The translations under genes were made by a program, and so were the position numbers. The notes below the pieces were generated by a model, which was not told where the DNA came from, did no database searches, and was given only the letters and a program-made list of their open reading frames with translations. From positions 5,704,001 through 5,768,000 of the forward strand of contig NZ_CP108053.1 in NCBI RefSeq assembly GCF_036173105.1: 64,000 nucleotides of DNA. Reading direction: 5' to 3'. This DNA is from Streptomyces sp. NBC_00287 (GTDB lineage Bacteria > Actinomycetota > Actinomycetes > Streptomycetales > Streptomycetaceae). Positions 15,855 through 23,661 of the stretch are shown here, piece by piece. Positions within the stretch are counted from its first letter, which is position 1. Each line of letters starts with the position of its first letter.

Positions 15855-16163
15855 GTGACGACCACCAGCTCCAAGGTTGCCATCAAGCCGCTCGAGGACC
15901 GCATTGTGGTCCAGCCGCTCGACGCCGAGCAGACCACCGCCTCTGGCCTGGTCATCCCGGACACCGCCAAGGAGAAGCCCCAGGAGGGCGTCGTCCTGGC
16001 CGTGGGCCCGGGCCGCTTCGAGAACGGCGAGCGCCTGCCGCTCGACGTCAAGACCGGCGACATCGTGCTGTACAGCAAGTACGGCGGCACCGAGGTGAAG
16101 TACAACGGCGAGGAGTACCTCGTCCTCTCGGCTCGCGACGTGCTCGCGATCATCGAGAAGTAG
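15855..16163 (+). CDS. groES: co-chaperonin GroES
   Basis: The 102-residue GroES cap of the chaperonin. The start KVAIKPLEDRIVVQPLDAEQTTASGLVIPDTA includes the mobile loop, and GDIVLYSKYGGTEVKYNGEEYLVL is typical of the C-terminal half. GTG at 15855 is preceded by GGGGGAGG. It is followed by groEL1 after 112 bases, which hold no strong terminator, so both are read from the CIRCE-controlled promoter. Confidence 0.97.
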   Translation: MTTTSSKVAIKPLEDRIVVQPLDAEQTTASGLVIPDTAKEKPQEGVVLAVGPGRFENGERLPLDVKTGDIVLYSKYGGTEVKYNGEEYLVLSARDVLAIIEK

Positions 16164-16275
16164 AACCACCTCAGTTTTTTGAGCTGCGCCCCTGGCCCCC
16201 GCGACCATTAATGAGCCGGGCGCCCGGGGCGCAGTGTCATTTCCACCCACAGATTTCGAGAGGGCTCCCGCTGTC

Positions 16276-17904
16276 ATGGCGAAGATCCTGAAGTTCGACG
16301 AGGACGCCCGTCGCGCCCTCGAGCGCGGCGTCAACAAGCTGGCCGACACGGTCAAGGTGACGATCGGCCCCAAGGGCCGCAACGTCGTCATCGACAAGAA
16401 GTTCGGCGCGCCCACCATCACCAACGACGGTGTCACCATCGCCCGCGAGGTCGAGGTCGAGGACCCGTACGAGAACCTCGGCGTCCAGCTGGTGAAGGAG
16501 GTGGCGACCAAGACCAACGACGTAGCGGGTGACGGTACGACCACCGCCACCGTGCTGGCCCAGGCGCTCGTCCGCGAGGGCCTGCGGAACGTCGCCGCGG
16601 GTGCCTCCCCGGCCGCCCTGAAGAAGGGCATCGACGCCGCGGTCAAGGCGATCTCCGAGGAGCTCCTCGCGACCGCCCGTCCCATCGACGAGAAGTCCGA
16701 CATCGCCGCCGTCGCCGGTCTGTCCGCCCAGGACAGCCAGGTCGGCGAGCTCATCGCCGAGGCGATGGACAAGGTCGGCAAGGACGGTGTCATCACCGTC
16801 GAGGAGTCCAACACCTTCGGTCTGGAGCTGGACTTCACCGAGGGCATGGCCTTCGACAAGGGCTACCTGTCGCCGTACTTCGTGACGGACCAGGAGCGCA
16901 TGGAGGCCGTCCTCGAGGACCCGTACATCCTCATCAACCAGGGCAAGATCTCCTCCATCCAGGACCTGCTGCCGCTGCTGGAGAAGGTCATCCAGGCCGG
17001 TGCCTCCAAGCCGCTGCTGATCATCGCCGAGGACCTCGAGGGCGAGGCCCTGTCGACCCTGGTCGTGAACAAGATCCGCGGCACCTTCAATGCGGTCGCG
17101 GTCAAGGCCCCCGGCTTCGGTGACCGCCGCAAGGCGATGCTGCAGGACATGGCGATCCTCACCGGCGCCACGGTCATCTCCGAGGAGGTCGGCCTCAAGC
17201 TCGACCAGGCCGGTCTTGACGTGCTGGGCTCCGCCCGCCGCGTGACCGTCACCAAGGACGACACGACCATCGTCGACGGCGCCGGCAAGTCCGACGACGT
17301 CCACGGCCGCGTCAACCAGATCAAGGCCGAGATCGAGAACACCGACTCCGACTGGGACCGCGAGAAGCTCCAGGAGCGCCTCGCGAAGCTGGCCGGCGGC
17401 GTGTGCGTGATCAAGGTCGGCGCCGCCACCGAGGTGGAGCTGAAGGAGAAGAAGCACCGTCTGGAGGACGCCATCTCCGCGACCCGCGCCGCGGTCGAGG
17501 AGGGCATCGTCTCCGGTGGTGGCTCCGCTCTGGTGCACGCCGCCAAGGTCCTGGAAGGCGGTCTGGACAAGACCGGCGACGAGGCCACCGGTGTTGCCGT
17601 GGTCCGCCGCGCGGTCGTCGAGCCGCTGCGCTGGATCGCCGAGAACGCCGGCCTGGAGGGCTACGTCATCACCTCCAAGGTCGCCGAGCTCGACAAGGGC
17701 CAGGGCTTCAACGCCGCCACCGGCGAGTACGGCGACCTGGTCAAGGCCGGCGTCATCGACCCGGTGAAGGTCACCCGCTCCGCCCTGGAGAACGCCGCCT
17801 CCATCGCCTCCCTGCTCCTCACGACCGAGACCCTGGTCGTCGAGAAGAAGGAAGAGGAGGAGCCGGCCGCCGGTCACGGCCACGGTCACGGCCACTCCCA
17901 CTGA
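16276..17904 (+). CDS. groEL1: chaperonin GroEL1, histidine-rich C terminus
   Basis: A 542-residue 60-kDa chaperonin. Diagnostic segments are VTIGPKGRNVVIDKKFGAP, AGDGTTTATVLAQALV and the apical domain around SPYFVTDQERMEA. The C terminus ends in a His/Gly repeat (GHGHGHGHSH) in place of the GGM tail of the housekeeping form; this marks actinobacterial GroEL1, which is usually not essential while a separate groEL2 is. ATG at 16276 is chosen over the upstream in-frame ATG at 16234, as it begins the conserved MAKIL start. A strong terminator follows. Confidence 0.97.
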   Translation: MAKILKFDEDARRALERGVNKLADTVKVTIGPKGRNVVIDKKFGAPTITNDGVTIAREVEVEDPYENLGVQLVKEVATKTNDVAGDGTTTATVLAQALVREGLRNVAAGASPAALKKGIDAAVKAISEELLATARPIDEKSDIAAVAGLSAQDSQVGELIAEAMDKVGKDGVITVEESNTFGLELDFTEGMAFDKGYLSPYFVTDQERMEAVLEDPYILINQGKISSIQDLLPLLEKVIQAGASKPLLIIAEDLEGEALSTLVVNKIRGTFNAVAVKAPGFGDRRKAMLQDMAILTGATVISEEVGLKLDQAGLDVLGSARRVTVTKDDTTIVDGAGKSDDVHGRVNQIKAEIENTDSDWDREKLQERLAKLAGGVCVIKVGAATEVELKEKKHRLEDAISATRAAVEEGIVSGGGSALVHAAKVLEGGLDKTGDEATGVAVVRRAVVEPLRWIAENAGLEGYVITSKVAELDKGQGFNAATGEYGDLVKAGVIDPVKVTRSALENAASIASLLLTTETLVVEKKEEEEPAAGHGHGHGHSH

Positions 17905-17919
17905 TGTGACTCAGCACTG

Positions 17920-17948
17920 AGGCCCGGCACCCCGAGGGTGCCGGGCCT
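17920..17948 (+). terminator. groEL1 terminator
   Basis: Perfect 13-base-pair stem AGGCCCGGCACCC / GGGTGCCGGGCCT with a 3-base loop, then TTCGTG. It may also stop the convergent gene that ends at 17959. Confidence 0.85.
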
Positions 17949-17958
17949 TCGTGTTGCC

Positions 17959-18666
17959 CTACTGCTCCAGCGCGTCCAGCACGCCCAACTGCTCCATCAG
18001 CCCCAGCCGGTCGTACTGCCACCAGCCCTCGGCGATCTTCCCGTCCGGAGTGCACCGCTGGATGGTGCACCCGGTCATGGACACCTTCTTCCCGGTGGCC
18101 TCAATGCCCATGAAGTCGCCCTTGTGCAGGCCGTTCCAGGTCCAGCGGGTGCACACCAGGTCACCCTGGGCCAGCTGGTCCTCGATCGTGAACGTGAAGT
18201 CGAAGCCGCTCCGCCACATCTCCACCTCGCGCCGGATCGCATCGAGCCCGATGTTGTCCTGCGGGTTGGCGGGATCGTGGTCGTGATAGTCCTCGATGAG
18301 CACGTCGTTGAAGGTGGGAGCAGCCCCCTTCCCGGCCACCTCCTCGAAGAACCGCCGCGCGGTCGCCTCGTACAACTGCTCGTCCCGCACGACGTCCAGA
18401 TCGGTGAACGTCGGCATCTCGTCGCAGAGGGCGACCATCTCCTGGAAGATCCGGTCGGTCTCCGGGAGATTCGAGTTCCGCATCGCCTCCTCGTACGACG
18501 GGAACTCCACGATCTCGATGAAGTGCGACGCGTCGGACCGGTCCTTGCCGATCACACTGTGCGTCGCGGTCCGCTTCCCCTTGGTCTGCTCGACCCACGT
18601 GTCCATCAGCCGGTTCATCTCGTCGAACCGGCTCGTCTTGCAGTCGATGAGCTGTACGAACGTCAT
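17959..18666 (-). CDS. two-domain ester cyclase-like protein
   Basis: A 235-residue protein joining two small folds. Residues 1-95 (MTFVQLIDCKTSRFDEMNRLMD, SHFIEIVEFPSYEEAMRNS) resemble a ferredoxin-like dimeric alpha-beta barrel. Residues 98-225 (YEATARRFFEEVAGKG, VLIEDYHDHDPANPQD, KVSMTGCTIQRCTPDGKIAEGWWQYD) resemble a SnoaL/NTF2-like ester cyclase domain. No substrate can be proposed and no polyketide genes are nearby. GGAGG precedes the ATG at 18666. Confidence 0.75.
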   Translation of the reverse strand: MTFVQLIDCKTSRFDEMNRLMDTWVEQTKGKRTATHSVIGKDRSDASHFIEIVEFPSYEEAMRNSNLPETDRIFQEMVALCDEMPTFTDLDVVRDEQLYEATARRFFEEVAGKGAAPTFNDVLIEDYHDHDPANPQDNIGLDAIRREVEMWRSGFDFTFTIEDQLAQGDLVCTRWTWNGLHKGDFMGIEATGKKVSMTGCTIQRCTPDGKIAEGWWQYDRLGLMEQLGVLDALEQ

Positions 18667-18737
18667 GGCGTCGCCTCCGTCCCCCGAGGGTCCGGTCGAA
18701 ACAGCTCCATTCTCCTCCGGTTGCCCGAACTCGCGCT

Positions 18738-19511
18738 CTACTGCGGTCCGTACTTGCGCCCCGTCTTCGAGCTGATCCCGCCGAGCATCCGGCGCGGTAC
18801 GACCTTGGTGACGCCCATCAGCACCTTGTACCGGGGGTCCGGGATCGACAGCGTCTTGCCGCGCGCCAGATCGCCCAGGGCGGAGGCGACCAGCTTGTCG
18901 GCGTCCAGCCACATCCAGCCGGGGATGTTGTCGGTGCCCATCCCGGCCCGCTCATGGAACTCGGTGCGCACAAAGCCGGGGCACAGCGCCATCAGCCGTA
19001 CGCCGCTGCCCGCCAGATCCCGGGCCGCGCCCTGCGTGAACTGCACGACCCACGCCTTGGAGGCGCCGTAGGTCCCGCGCGGCACGAAGGCGGCGACGGA
19101 GGCGACATTGACGACTCCGCCCCGGCCGCGCTCCCGCATCGCCTCGGTCGCGGCGGACGTCAGCCGCAGCACCGCCTCGCAGTGCACCTTGAGCATCTTC
19201 AGCTCGTCGGCCATGGAGACGTCGAGATAGCGGCCCTTGTTGCCGAAGCCGGCGTTGTTGATCAGCAGGTCGACGGGGTTCCTGCGGTCGGCGAGCCGGG
19301 CGGCCACCGCCTCGATGCCCTCGTCCGTCGCCAGGTCCGCGGTCAGGACCTCTGCCTCGATGCCGTGCCGGTCGTGCAGCTCGGTCGCCTGCTCGTGCAG
19401 CCGCTTGGTGTCCCGTGCGACGAGGACGAGGTTGTGCCCGTCGGCGGCCAGCCGCCGCGCGAACGCGGCGCCGATGCCCGCGGTCGATCCCGTGATGAGA
19501 GCCGTTGTCAT
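18738..19511 (-). CDS. short-chain dehydrogenase/reductase
   Basis: A 257-residue SDR enzyme. The cofactor loop is ALITGSTAGIGAAFARRLA (TGxxxGIG), NNAG appears in DLLINNAGFGNKG, and the catalytic Ser and Tyr-x3-Lys lie in VNVASVAAFVPRGTYGASKAWV. Substrate unknown; the C terminus (KVLMGVTKVVPRRMLGGI) is typical of the DltE-like/long-chain acyl group. It lies in the same direction as the ester cyclase-like gene, 71 bases away. Confidence 0.9.
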   Translation of the reverse strand: MTTALITGSTAGIGAAFARRLAADGHNLVLVARDTKRLHEQATELHDRHGIEAEVLTADLATDEGIEAVAARLADRRNPVDLLINNAGFGNKGRYLDVSMADELKMLKVHCEAVLRLTSAATEAMRERGRGGVVNVASVAAFVPRGTYGASKAWVVQFTQGAARDLAGSGVRLMALCPGFVRTEFHERAGMGTDNIPGWMWLDADKLVASALGDLARGKTLSIPDPRYKVLMGVTKVVPRRMLGGISSKTGRKYGPQ

Positions 19512-19599
19512 GGCGCAAGATTAGTGACCCGGACGGGGACAGTCCGCTCCACGCCCGGCTCCTGCCCAGGACCTACCCACCTCGTCATCGGGCGTTACG

Positions 19600-20268
19600 T
19601 CAGACCCCGTGCTGCGCCACGTATTTGCGCGCCGCCGTCAGCGACTCCGGATGCAGCGCCTCGCCCGCAGGGAGCAGCCGGGGCAGCAGCTCCCGCTGGG
19701 TGGTGATCGCACGGAACTGGAGCGCCACGGTCACCTCGTGGTCCGGCCGGTGCAGGATCTCGACGGCGTCGCCCGCCCGCACCTCACCGGCCTCGATCAC
19801 CCGCAGATAAGCCCCCGGCGCCCCCTTGGCCGTGAACCGCTTCACCCACCGCTGCTCACCCACATGGCCCTGGAAGGTACGGCACGGAATCCGCCCGCAC
19901 GTCACCTCCAGCACCACCCCGGAGCCGATCCGCCAGCGCTCACCGATGAGGGCGCCGGACACGTCCAGGCCGATCGTCGTGAGGTTCTCCCCGAAGGCGC
20001 CGTTGGCCAGCGGACGCCCCAGCTCCCGCTCCCAGTCGTCCAGGTCCTCGCGCGCCACCGCGTACACGGCCTGGTCGTCCCCGCCGTGATGCCGCAGGTC
20101 GCAGACCTCGTCCCCGGCAAGCCCGCTCGCCCCGGTCCCCTTCGGCCCCGGCGCCGCCACCCGCACCGCCGCGTCGGTGGGCCGCTTGTCGATCCCGGTC
20201 ACGCCCTCGGGATGGTCCGTGTAGGGGACGGACGTGCGGCGGCCCAGGTTCACGGAAAGAAGCTTCAT
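19600..20268 (-). CDS. MOSC domain protein
   Basis: A 222-residue protein with the MOSC (molybdenum cofactor sulfurase C-terminal) fold of the YiiM type. The start KLLSVNLGRRTSVPY, the basic GDEVCDLRHHGGDDQAVYAVAREDLDDW, GAFGENLTTIG and the conserved Cys in EVTCGRIPCRTFQGHV support this. Such proteins are linked to molybdenum-cofactor chemistry or detoxification of N-hydroxylated bases. ATG at 20268 is chosen since it begins the family core. Divergent from a LysR-type gene 80 bases away. Confidence 0.9.
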   Translation of the reverse strand: MKLLSVNLGRRTSVPYTDHPEGVTGIDKRPTDAAVRVAAPGPKGTGASGLAGDEVCDLRHHGGDDQAVYAVAREDLDDWERELGRPLANGAFGENLTTIGLDVSGALIGERWRIGSGVVLEVTCGRIPCRTFQGHVGEQRWVKRFTAKGAPGAYLRVIEAGEVRAGDAVEILHRPDHEVTVALQFRAITTQRELLPRLLPAGEALHPESLTAARKYVAQHGV

Positions 20269-20348
20269 GGCAGCACGGTAGGCGAAGGCCGACCAAAGCT
20301 GCCGCGCATTAATCAGCGTCGTATCAAAGCTTCGCTTATCCTTGAAGG

Positions 20349-21266
20349 GTGATCGAGGCTCGACATCTCCGCGTGCTGCGCGCCGTCGCCACGACCGGCT
20401 CCTTCTCGGCGGCGGGGCGCGAGCTGGGCTGCACCCAACCCGCCGTAAGCCAGCAGATGAAAGCGCTGGAGGCGTCCGTCGGCACACCCCTGCTCATCCG
20501 CAGCGGGCGCGAGATGCGGCTGACCCAGGCGGGCGAGGCCCTCGTCCGGCACGCGGCCGGGATCCTCGCCGGGCTCACCGCAGCCGAGGAGGAGGTCGCC
20601 GCCATCGCGGGCCTGCGCGCAGGCCGGGTGCGTCTGGTCTCCTTCCCCAGCGGCAGCTCCACCCTCGTCCCCACCGCCCTCGCCGCCCTGCGCGCCGCCC
20701 ACCCCGGCACCCGTGTCTCCCTGGAGGAGGCCGAGCCGCCGAAGTCGGTCGAACTGCTCCGCGAGGGCGACTGCGACCTGGCACTCGCCTTCCGCTACGA
20801 GGGTGCCGCCCAGGAAGGCGAGTGGGACGACCTCGTCGTACGGCCGCTGCTGAGCGACCGCCTCGTCGCCCTCGTACCCGAGCGGCACCGGCTCGCGAGC
20901 GCCGAGTCCGTGGCGATCGGCGACCTCGCCGCCGAGCCCTGGATCGCCGGATGCCCGCGCTGCCGAGGCCAGTTGGTCGAGGTGTGCGAGGGCGCGGGCT
21001 TCACCCCGCGCATCGACTTCGCCACCGACGACTATCCGGCGGTGGTCGGCCTGGTCGGCGCGGGTCTGGGCGTGGCGGTCCTGCCCCAGCTCGCGGTCGA
21101 GTCGGTACGCCCGCGCGGGGCGCGCATGGTGACGCTGGAACCGGCGGTACGACGGGAGATCGTCGCCCTGACCCTGCCCGACCTCGCCCAGGTGCCGGCG
21201 GTGACGGCGACGCTGGAGCAGCTGGCGCGGGCGGCGGATCGTCAAGTGCGGGACGCGCGACGGTAG
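20349..21266 (+). CDS. LysR-family transcriptional regulator
   Basis: A 305-residue LysR protein. The N-terminal winged helix-turn-helix reads MIEARHLRVLRAVATTGSFSAAG, GCTQPAVSQQMKALEASVG. The effector domain starts near residue 90 (RVRLVSFPSGSSTLVPTALAAL) and includes VGLVGAGLGVAVLPQLAV. Because the MOSC gene is divergent and only 80 bases away, it is the obvious target candidate; LysR proteins usually act on such neighbours. No effector can be inferred. Confidence 0.9.
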   Translation: MIEARHLRVLRAVATTGSFSAAGRELGCTQPAVSQQMKALEASVGTPLLIRSGREMRLTQAGEALVRHAAGILAGLTAAEEEVAAIAGLRAGRVRLVSFPSGSSTLVPTALAALRAAHPGTRVSLEEAEPPKSVELLREGDCDLALAFRYEGAAQEGEWDDLVVRPLLSDRLVALVPERHRLASAESVAIGDLAAEPWIAGCPRCRGQLVEVCEGAGFTPRIDFATDDYPAVVGLVGAGLGVAVLPQLAVESVRPRGARMVTLEPAVRREIVALTLPDLAQVPAVTATLEQLARAADRQVRDARR

Positions 21267-21284
21267 TCGGGGCGCAAGAAGTAA

Positions 21285-21304
21285 GGGCACGCGTGCGCGT
21301 GCCC
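21285..21304. terminator. bidirectional hairpin between LysR and whiD genes
   Basis: GGGCACGCG and CGCGTGCCC form a 9-base inverted repeat with a 2-base centre. It lies between two convergent genes (stops at 21266 and 21325), as expected for a shared terminator. No U-run is present. Confidence 0.6.
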
Positions 21305-21324
21305 TGGTTTGAAGAAACGTTACT

Positions 21325-21654
21325 TCAGTTGTTCGAGCCGGTCTGAGCGCCGCCGGTCGATGCCGACACCAGCCGGTGGCGCGCCCGCCCCATGAGCTCT
21401 TCGCGCTCGTCCTCGGTCAAGCCGCCCCACACGCCGTACGGTTCGCGCACCGCCAGCGCGTGCGCCGCGCACTGGGCACGGACAGGGCACCTCATGCAGA
21501 CCTCTTTGGCCGAGTTCTCACGAGCACTCCGAGCCGCCCCGCGCTCGCCCTCCGGATGGAAGAAGAGCGAACTGTCGACCCCGCGGCAGGCGGCCAGGAG
21601 CTGCCAGTCCCACAGGTCCGCGTTCGGTCCGGGAAGGCGGGAGAAATCTGCCAT
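21325..21654 (-). CDS. whiD: sporulation regulator WhiD (WhiB-like iron-sulfur protein)
   Basis: A 109-residue WhiB-like protein carrying a [4Fe-4S] cluster. The four cluster cysteines are at residues 23, 53, 56 and 62 (LAACRG, VCMRCPVRAQC), and the sigma-binding G(V)WGG loop reads PYGVWGGLTEDEREEL. The residue positions and the location beside bldM identify it as WhiD, needed for late sporulation in S. coelicolor; WhiD is known to bind region 4 of the principal sigma factor HrdB. The C-terminal tail is short and Ser/Thr/Gly rich. The 381-base space to bldM holds promoters for both. Confidence 0.93.
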   Translation of the reverse strand: MADFSRLPGPNADLWDWQLLAACRGVDSSLFFHPEGERGAARSARENSAKEVCMRCPVRAQCAAHALAVREPYGVWGGLTEDEREELMGRARHRLVSASTGGAQTGSNN

Positions 21655-21730
21655 TGCGTGACCCCTTGTAGCCGTTCTGGGCGGATACGGTGTCCACGAC
21701 CGTACATCTACGATCTAAGGAGATGAAAAT

Positions 21731-21766
21731 ATGACTCATTGCGAATCTAGCCGCAGACACCAGTAA
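21731..21766 (+). CDS. candidate 11-residue micro-ORF with strong ribosome-binding site
   Basis: ATG at 21731 is preceded by AAGGAG (21717-21722) at 8-base spacing and encodes MTHCESSRRHQ before TAA. It lies in the whiD-bldM intergenic region upstream of the SigBldN-type bldM promoter, on the bldM strand. The local sequence is AT-rich compared with the rest. It may be a chance match in a promoter region for whiD on the other strand; translation is unproven. Confidence 0.3.
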   Translation: MTHCESSRRHQ

Positions 21767-21883
21767 ATGGGAAGAAAAAGGGCTGAATGGGGCACGGCTT
21801 GTGATGAAAGCTTGAGGGTCTGCCCTGCATGTCTGCACCGTGTCCGCCCCCTCACGTAGAGTGCCGAAGACGGCGCACGGCCC

Positions 21884-21911
21884 CGTAACTCTTTCGAGTG
21901 ACCGTCGTTGA
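21884..21911 (+). promoter_or_regulatory. SigBldN-type promoter of bldM
   Basis: CGTAAC (21884-21889), 16 bases, CGTTGA (21906-21911). This fits the promoter known for bldM p1 in S. coelicolor, which is read by the developmental ECF sigma factor BldN. The leader to the bldM start would be about 118 bases. Confidence 0.85.
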
Positions 21912-22035
21912 GAGTGCGGAGGCGGTTGAAACAACAAGCGCTCGGGCAGGCGTCCGAGACGGTCGACCGCACAGGTGACGATTTCGTACCAGCCTGGAGG
22001 CTCAAGGTGACGTGCATCAGCTGCGGAGGGCGGCC

Positions 22036-22647
22036 ATGACATCCGTCCTCGTCTGCGACGACTCCCCGCTTGCCCGAGAGGCGCTCCGCCGCGCGGTCGC
22101 GACCGTGCCCGGTGTCGAGCGCGTGACGACGGCGGCCAACGGCGAGGAAGTCCTCCGCCGCTGGGGCGCCGACCGCTCGGACCTGATTCTGATGGACGTA
22201 CGCATGCCCGGTCTGGGCGGCGTCGAGACCGTGCGGCGGCTGCTGTCCGCCGACCCCGGTGCGCGCATCATCATGCTCACCGTCGCCGAGGACCTGGACG
22301 GTGTGGCCCTCGCGGTCGCCGCCGGCGCCCGGGGCTATCTGCACAAGGACGCCTCGCGCGCGGAGCTGCGTGCGACGGTGACGCAGGCGCTGGCGGATCC
22401 GACGTGGCGTCTTGCTCCTCGTCGACTGCGCTCCGCCGAGATGGGCGCCGCGCCGACGCTCACGGCGCGTGAGATCCAGGTGCTGGAGGGTATGAGTCAC
22501 GGGCGGTCCAACGCCGAGATCGGGCGTGAGTTGTTTCTCTCCGAGGACACCGTCAAGACGCATGCTCGGCGGTTGTTCAAGAAGCTCGGTGCCTCTGACC
22601 GGGCGCACGCTGTGGCGCTCGGGTTCCGATGGGGCCTGGTTCGCTGA
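22036..22647 (+). CDS. bldM: developmental response regulator BldM
   Basis: A 203-residue orphan response regulator of the NarL/FixJ class needed for aerial growth and sporulation. Receiver domain residues 1-120 (MTSVLVCDDSPLAREALRR, LILMDVRMPGLGG), then a LuxR-type helix-turn-helix (LTAREIQVLEGMSHGRSNAEIGRELFLSEDTVKTHARRLF). BldM is known to work without phosphorylation, as a homodimer or with WhiI. The ATG at 22036 has GGAGGG (22025-22030) and is preferred over an in-frame ATG at 22012. No histidine kinase is next to it. A hairpin terminator follows. Confidence 0.96.
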   Translation: MTSVLVCDDSPLAREALRRAVATVPGVERVTTAANGEEVLRRWGADRSDLILMDVRMPGLGGVETVRRLLSADPGARIIMLTVAEDLDGVALAVAAGARGYLHKDASRAELRATVTQALADPTWRLAPRRLRSAEMGAAPTLTAREIQVLEGMSHGRSNAEIGRELFLSEDTVKTHARRLFKKLGASDRAHAVALGFRWGLVR

Positions 22648-22732
22648 GAGCTCGGTCGTGCGGGCCGTCGCCTTGGAGCGGGCCGGTTGTGCCTGGTCGC
22701 GCCCGCGCGGCGCAGTCACATATGGACGCAGC

Positions 22733-22755
22733 CCCGCGCCCCTTTGGGGCGCGGG
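22733..22755 (+). terminator. bldM terminator
   Basis: Perfect 10-base-pair stem CCCGCGCCCC / GGGGCGCGGG with loop TTT, 86 bases after the bldM stop; no U-run follows. Confidence 0.7.
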
Positions 22756-22841
22756 TGCTCGTTTCGCCGCGGATGCCGCATCCTTGAGGTGTGGAGTCTC
22801 TCGGGGACAAGTCGGTCGAGCGGAAGGGGAGGGCGCAGGAG

Positions 22842-23519
22842 ATGAGTTCCGGCGCACCTGCTCATAACGCTTCGGTGCACAACAACGGACGCGGTGCCAC
22901 GGACCGCGGCGCCGCAAGGCACCATGGACCGATGCGCGACGACGAGGCGGCCACTGCCGCAGGGGCGATCGGTGCACTCGTCCATCGCGCCGTGGACGGG
23001 GACGAGCAGGCCACGCACGACCTGCTCGCTCATGTCCACCCCTTGGCGCTGCGCTACTGCCGCACCCGTCTGTCCCGGCTTCCGGGCGACGCCCGGCACT
23101 TCGTGGAGGACCTCGCGCAGGAGGTCTGCGTCGCCGTCCTGCTCGCCCTGCCGCGCTACAAGGACACCGGACGCCCCTTCGAGGCGTTCGTCTTCGCCAT
23201 CGCCGCGCACAAGGTCGCCGACCTGCAGCGGGCGGCCATGCGCCACCCCGGCTCGACGGCGGTCCCCTCCGACGAGATGCCGGAGCGACCCGACGACTCC
23301 CTCGGCCCCGAGGAGCGCGCGCTGCTCAGCAGCGACGCCGAATGGGCCAAGAAGCTCCTGGCCAACCTCCCCGAGAACCAGCGCGAGCTGCTCCTGCTGC
23401 GGATCGCGGTGGGGTTGACGGCGGAGGAGACGGGTCAGATGTTGGGAATGTCACCCGGTGCGGTGCGTGTTGCCCAGCACCGGGCGCTGAGCAGGCTGCG
23501 GGCACTGGCCGAGCAGTAG
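22842..23519 (+). CDS. shbA: ECF sigma factor ShbA
   Basis: A 225-residue ECF sigma factor. Region 2 is around HFVEDLAQEVCVAVLLALPRYKD and region 4 around LLLRIAVGLTAEETGQMLGMSPGAVRVAQHRALSRL. Its place between bldM and guaB matches ShbA, the sigma factor that drives transcription of the principal sigma gene hrdB in Streptomyces. No anti-sigma gene is adjacent. The start is uncertain: ATG 22842 has AAGGGGAGG upstream, but GTG 22791 and ATG 22932 (MRDDEAATAAGAIG, where strong family similarity begins) are also possible. Confidence 0.85.
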   Translation: MSSGAPAHNASVHNNGRGATDRGAARHHGPMRDDEAATAAGAIGALVHRAVDGDEQATHDLLAHVHPLALRYCRTRLSRLPGDARHFVEDLAQEVCVAVLLALPRYKDTGRPFEAFVFAIAAHKVADLQRAAMRHPGSTAVPSDEMPERPDDSLGPEERALLSSDAEWAKKLLANLPENQRELLLLRIAVGLTAEETGQMLGMSPGAVRVAQHRALSRLRALAEQ

Positions 23520-23661
23520 TCCGCCCTTGCTTGAACAGGCGTCCCGTCGATTCCGTACGAACATACGAAGCCTGGAGTCACCAGGAACCGTGGAATTTGA
23601 TGACCTCGCTTCCCGTTAGCATGGACATCCGCACCGATCAAGGCCATTTGGGGAAGGTGTC

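Noticed and set aside
16164..16275. Terminator between groES and groEL1
   Set aside because: The short CTCA/TGAG stem around a T-run is too weak, and the two genes are a known operon.
23582..23661. Promoter of guaB
   Set aside because: TTGATG and TAGCAT are present but only 14 bases apart, too short for a vegetative promoter; I could not choose a better pair.
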